Assembly (NCBI RefSeq): GCF_022179245.1
Contig: NZ_BPQM01000093.1
Coordinates: 1-47,708, forward strand
Direction of reading: 5' to 3'
DNA: 47,708 nucleotides
Source: Methylobacterium gregans
GTDB taxonomy: Bacteria; Pseudomonadota; Alphaproteobacteria; Rhizobiales; Beijerinckiaceae
The notes below the pieces were generated by a model. The model made no database searches. It was not told the origin of the DNA and saw nothing but the letters and a program-made list of their open reading frames with translations. A program made the translations under genes and the position numbers. Position 1 is the first letter of the stretch. The number at the start of each line of letters is the position of its first letter. This document shows, piece after piece, positions 42,357-47,708 of this stretch.

Positions 42357-43472
42357 TTACGGGCCGCCAGCTCCGAGATGCGCCGGCTGCGAGGAGATCG
42401 GCGCGTCGGGCCGTCCGGCCGCGCCGGTTCCGGCGAGGTGGAGGGCGTGCGGGCGCCGGAAGAGGAAGGAGAGCCGCGTGCCGCGGACCAGCCGCTCGAC
42501 GATGAGCGGCACCAGCGCCGCGCTCGCCGTGACGACAAGGGAGGCCACGCCGACATCCGTGATCAGGCCGGTCTCGACGATGAGCGCGCGCGTGACCGCC
42601 ATCGGCAGGAAGAAGGCGAGATAGATCGCGATCGAGCGGTTGCCGCAGTCGCGCAGGGCCCGCGCGACCGGCCCTCCCGACGCGGTCAGCAGCACCGCGA
42701 GCGCCACCAGGGCCAGGGCTCCGGCGCCTCCGAGCAGGAGTCCCACGCCCGGCAGGCTCGCCAGCGCCGGCGAGCCCGGCCCCGCGCTCGGCGTCAGGGC
42801 GAGGCCTCCCTGGGCAAGCGCCCAGAGCGCGAGGGCGCCGAGGACCGAGCCGGGACGCGCCCGGACCGTTTCCGCGAGGGCGAAGATCCGCCCGGCGAAG
42901 AGGTAGCCCGCGACGAAGAACACGTAGCGGGCGCAGAACTCTTCCACGAGGTAGGAGGGCGTCTGGAGGGGGAAGACCTGCAGCAGCGCCGCCGCCCCGA
43001 GCAGAGCCGGGCCGGGCAGCCGCCGCAGCAGCTTCGTCACCACCGAGAACACGGCGAGGAGGTAGATGAACCACAGCGAGGCGTAGGGCTCGACGAGCGC
43101 CAGCGCGAGGTGGCGCAGGAACGCCGCCGGGCCTCCCTCCCCCGCGATCTCGCCGTACTTCACCACCGACTGGATCAGCAGCCAGAGTCCGTAGAAATAG
43201 GCGAAGTGCACCACCCGCTTGTCGGCGAATGGGCGCCAGCCCCGTCCGATCACCCGGCCGAGGAACAGGCCCGAGAGCAGGAAGAAGGCCGGGATCCGGA
43301 AGGGCTGCGCGAAGGCCACGAGCGGGTGCAGGAAGCCCTCGCCGCCCATCGCGACGCCCGTGCCGAGCGTCGCGTGCATCGTCACGACGAGCAGGATGCA
43401 GAGGCCCTTGGCCACGTCGACCCAGGCGAGCCGCAGGTTGTCTTCCGGTGTCGTTCCGGCTCCCGGACCCAT
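42357..43472 (-). CDS. Acyltransferase 3 family membrane protein
   Basis: This 371-residue integral membrane acyltransferase has about ten spans. It opens LRLAWVDVAKGLCILLVVTMHATLG, the family's first-helix His motif, and has ARYVFFVAGYLFAGRI and GNRSIAIYLAFFLP. ATG 43472 follows GAGGAG at a good distance. Relatives O-acylate polysaccharides, including glucans. The acceptor here is unknown. Confidence 0.88.
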   Translation of the reverse strand: MGPGAGTTPEDNLRLAWVDVAKGLCILLVVTMHATLGTGVAMGGEGFLHPLVAFAQPFRIPAFFLLSGLFLGRVIGRGWRPFADKRVVHFAYFYGLWLLIQSVVKYGEIAGEGGPAAFLRHLALALVEPYASLWFIYLLAVFSVVTKLLRRLPGPALLGAAALLQVFPLQTPSYLVEEFCARYVFFVAGYLFAGRIFALAETVRARPGSVLGALALWALAQGGLALTPSAGPGSPALASLPGVGLLLGGAGALALVALAVLLTASGGPVARALRDCGNRSIAIYLAFFLPMAVTRALIVETGLITDVGVASLVVTASAALVPLIVERLVRGTRLSFLFRRPHALHLAGTGAAGRPDAPISSQPAHLGAGGP

Positions 43473-43570
43473 CCGCGCCTCCTCACCCCCGATAAGCAAC
43501 CGGCCGCCATGCGCATCGTGCCAGGATTCGCGGCCCGGGCGCAGCGTTGGGTGAAGACTTGGTTAAGGCG

Positions 43571-43942
43571 CTACCGGTCCCGCCGGGCGCCGCGGCGCTC
43601 CCGAGTCGTGCGCGTGGCGGTGTGGAAGTCGTCGGGCTTGGTGCGGACCCAGGCGAGGAAGCGGGCGATCTCGGGATCCGCCCGCAGGGCCGAGACGTCG
43701 GCGAGCCGCCGGGCGATCTCGGCCTCGCTGTAGCGGGCGTGGATCGCCGAGTGGCAGATCTGGTGCAGCCGCACCGTGCCCCTGTGCGTGCCGCCCTTCA
43801 GCTTCGGCGTGAGGTGATGCAGGCTGGAGCGCGCGCCCGGCGGGATCGGCCGGTCGCAGAGCGGGCAGATTACCGGCGCGGCTGCCAGCGGCCCGTGCGT
43901 CGCCGGATCGTCGTCGCGCCACCTGCGGTCCCGTCTGCCCAA
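43571..43942 (-). CDS. HNH endonuclease-like protein
   Basis: This 123-residue protein starts at TTG 43942 behind GGGAGG. It carries an HNH/zinc motif: CPLCDRPIP, then SLHHLTPKLKGGTHRGTVRLHQICHSAIHARYSE. Two Cys pairs would hold zinc and His-His plus a later His form the nuclease centre. The Arg-rich C-terminus may bind nucleic acid. No phage or restriction genes are nearby, so the cellular role is unclear. Stand-alone HNH proteins of this kind are common in alphaproteobacteria. Confidence 0.8.
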   Translation of the reverse strand: MGRRDRRWRDDDPATHGPLAAAPVICPLCDRPIPPGARSSLHHLTPKLKGGTHRGTVRLHQICHSAIHARYSEAEIARRLADVSALRADPEIARFLAWVRTKPDDFHTATRTTRERRGARRDR

Positions 43943-43983
43943 TCCGCGCCTCCCGACCGCACATATGGTGCGGGGCGCCCGGT

Positions 43984-44826
43984 TCAGCGGGCCTCGGCCG
44001 CCGCGGCATCGGGACACGTGCGCGGGCGCGCGAACAGGGCGGCGGCCTCCGCGTCGCGCGCGCCCAGGATGCTGACATGGTCGCCCGGGATCAGCGCGAA
44101 CCGGGCCTCGCCGGCCTCCGCCAGCCGGCGGCCGAGCGCGGCCGGCACGACCGGGTCGTCCGTTCCGTGTACGATCAGGATCGGGCCGGGAAGCTCCGCG
44201 ATGCGCTGGTCCGACCGGTAGGTGTCGCGCAGGAGCCAGCCCGGCACCCCCGGGAAATGGACGCGCGCGGCCGAGACCATCGAGTCGAACGGCGCCTCCA
44301 GGTAGAGGCCGGCCGGCGCGTCGGCCCGCTGCAGGCGCGCCGCGACCGCGACCGCCACCGCCGCTCCAAGCGAGTGGCCGTGCAGCAGGATCGGGCTGCC
44401 GGGCGCCCGCGCGCGCGCCTCGGCCACAGCCGCGAGCCCGTCGGCGATCAGCCCGTCCTCGGAGGGCGCGCCGGTCGAGCCGGGATAGCCGCGATAGGCC
44501 GGGGCCAGCACGCCCCAGCCTGCGGTGCGCCAGGGATCGGCGGCGAAGCGCTCCGCGTGGAACTCCGGCATCGAGGCGTTGCCGTGGAAGCTCACCACCA
44601 CGCCGCAGCCCGGGCGCGGTGCCCGCCAAAGGGCGTAGAGCCGCTCCCCATCCGGGGTCTCGGCGCGGATGGCAGCGGTTCCCGGCGGTACCGTTCGCTC
44701 GCCCGGGGGGGCGGCGTCCGCATAGGCGCCGGGATAGATCAGCCGCCGCTGGACCAGGGCCAGGGCTCCAACCCCCACCGCGTAGAGGATGGCCGCGGCG
44801 GCGAACAGGAGGAGCAGGAGGCGCAT
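43984..44826 (-). CDS. Membrane-anchored alpha/beta hydrolase
   Basis: This 280-residue protein has an N-terminal anchor (MRLLLLLFAAAAILYAVGVGALALV) and then an alpha/beta-hydrolase domain: FHGNASMPEFH for the oxyanion region, the nucleophile Ser in HGHSLGAAVAV, the acid in GTDDPVVP, and His in PGDHVSILG. It resembles Abhd13/YfhR-type hydrolases (RRLIYPGAYADAAPP). It is divergent from thiC; the gap holds the TPP riboswitch. Substrate not known. Confidence 0.87.
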   Translation of the reverse strand: MRLLLLLFAAAAILYAVGVGALALVQRRLIYPGAYADAAPPGERTVPPGTAAIRAETPDGERLYALWRAPRPGCGVVVSFHGNASMPEFHAERFAADPWRTAGWGVLAPAYRGYPGSTGAPSEDGLIADGLAAVAEARARAPGSPILLHGHSLGAAVAVAVAARLQRADAPAGLYLEAPFDSMVSAARVHFPGVPGWLLRDTYRSDQRIAELPGPILIVHGTDDPVVPAALGRRLAEAGEARFALIPGDHVSILGARDAEAAALFARPRTCPDAAAAEAR

Positions 44827-44982
44827 CGGGACGCTCGGGCCGGGGGACGCACCTGTTATAGTCCCGCTCGCGCCGCGCACGAGACGCGGAGGGCGCGGCG
44901 AAGTGCGGATCCGGCACGATCGCGGATGCGCCCGGCGCTGGTGAGCGGCCACGGCCTGTCAGGCGCGGTCGCACCCGCGCCA

Positions 44983-45011
44983 TTGACAAGGCCCCGTAAA
45001 CCACGGAGGCT
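44983..45011 (+). promoter_or_regulatory. Possible thiC promoter
   Basis: A perfect TTGACA lies at 44983-44988, some 35 bp upstream of the TPP riboswitch. The -10 at 17-bp spacing (GAGGCT) is weak, so only the -35 part is a good match. Confidence 0.35.
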
Positions 45012-45023
45012 CGCGGCCGTTCC

Positions 45024-47087
<2,064 letters not shown>

Positions 47088-47113
47088 GCGGGTCGAACAA
47101 TTCCTGAGCGGGA

Positions 47114-47150
47114 GGGCGGCGGGTTCCGATAGGCGCCCGCCGCCTTTTTT
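47114..47150 (+). terminator. Rho-independent terminator after thiC
   Basis: GGCGGCGGG and CCCGCCGCC arms with a short loop are followed by TTTTTT, 27 bp after the thiC stop. Confidence 0.9.
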
Positions 47151-47293
47151 GTGCTCGGTCCGAGCCCGTACAATTTCTCCGCTGCCGGTCACCGCGCGTT
47201 AACGGTTCTTCCGAAAGCCCCCGCCCGCGTTAAAGCCGCGGTCATCATCCGGGCGCCAGATGGAGCTCAGTAATCTATCGGAGGCCCATGGCC

Positions 47294-47668
47294 ATGAGCG
47301 AGATCGGCAGCGTGCAACCGGCGGAACGGCCGGCGCCCGTCGTCGCGCCCGTCCCGGCTGCCCCGCCGGCGCGCGCGGTCGCGGCAGAGCCCGAGCGCAC
47401 CCCGCTGGAGCCGGCGGTGAAGCTCGACCTGAGCGCGGACGCGGACACCCCCTCCCCGGCGCCGACGGAGGCGGATTACCGCGCGCAGTACGTGCGCGAC
47501 GCCGAGGCGCGGCAGATGGTCTATCAGGTGGTCGATCCGGCCTCCGGCGACATCGTCGTCCAGCTGCCGAGCGTGACGGTGCTGAAGGCCCGCGCCTACG
47601 CGGAGCGCGAGGCCGCGCAGACGGCGCGTTCCGGCACCCAGCCGGCGCAGGTCGACCGGACGGCCTGA
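47294..47668 (+). CDS. FlaG-like protein
   Basis: This protein has about 124 residues. ATG 47294 is chosen because GGAGG lies nine bases upstream; ATG 47288 is only three bases from it. The Ala/Pro-rich N-terminal half is disordered. The C-terminal part MVYQVVDPASGDIVVQLPSVTVLKARAYAE resembles the FlaG beta-hairpin and helix (DPxTGExIRQIP). FlaG influences flagellar filament length. No other flagellar genes follow within the window. Confidence 0.7.
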   Translation: MSEIGSVQPAERPAPVVAPVPAAPPARAVAAEPERTPLEPAVKLDLSADADTPSPAPTEADYRAQYVRDAEARQMVYQVVDPASGDIVVQLPSVTVLKARAYAEREAAQTARSGTQPAQVDRTA

Positions 47669-47708
47669 CGGCGCCGGTCTTTCGGTCTGCAAACGAAGAG
47701 GGCCGGGG

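Noticed and set aside
43571..43942. HNH protein as part of a defence island
   Set aside because: No restriction, CRISPR, phage or other defence genes are nearby; stand-alone HNH proteins are common.

Overview
The window reads as chromosomal DNA of a high-GC alphaproteobacterial methylotroph, most likely a Methylobacterium or close relative. The grounds are a lut-type lanthanide uptake cluster, bacterial homologues of archaeal methanofuran biosynthesis genes, an MxaD-like protein, a Ros/MucR regulator and a Rhizobiales-type tsaB-miaB-phoH-ybeY-corC-lnt block. No rRNA, tRNA, CRISPR array, insertion sequence or prophage was seen.

Layout. 1-4.4 kb: 3' part of a MucR/Ros regulator, a 48-residue membrane peptide, a receiver-only protein lacking its phospho-Asp, and two exopolysaccharide genes (GT4 transferase and polyprenyl-phosphate sugar transferase). 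4.5-14.1 kb, all minus strand: a small exported two-Cys protein, then lutH (TonB receptor), lutG, lutF (permease), lutE (ATPase), lutD, lutC, lutB (beta-propeller), lutA (binding protein) and a DUF3291-like gene. lutA to lutG are tightly packed, while lutH is set apart by about 680 bp. No lanmodulin gene is visible. 14.2-21.8 kb: a plus-strand run, partly joined by 4-bp GTGA overlaps, of DUF3280-like - mfnB - mfnE - DHPS-related (DUF6513) - DUF447 - MxaD-like - beta-propeller; then mfnF with a 66-residue partner on the minus strand, divergent from a HisA-like gene. This looks like methylofuran biosynthesis joined to periplasmic methanol-oxidation accessory genes.

21.9-35 kb is mostly housekeeping: leuD, an MltB-type transglycosylase, a broken parE toxin with its antitoxin, rplS, a NifU-type scaffold, tsaB, rimI, an acyltransferase, miaB, phoH, ybeY, a CorC-type protein, lnt and an MFS exporter. 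35-47.7 kb: cysC, a fluoroacetate-dehalogenase-like hydrolase, a chemoreceptor, a class A penicillin-binding protein, a rod-like peptide with a PilZ protein, an acyltransferase, an HNH protein, an alpha/beta hydrolase, a TPP riboswitch with thiC, and a FlaG-like gene.

The biological core is 4.5-21.8 kb. Lanthanide import would feed XoxF-type alcohol dehydrogenases, which make formaldehyde, and the mfn genes would build the C1 carrier used to oxidise it. The lut and mfn families are known from Methylorubrum extorquens and archaea. The less described parts are the mixed mfn/mxaD-like/propeller operon, the missing lanM, a pair of two-Cys exported proteins flanking lut, and a hairpin inserted inside mfnE.
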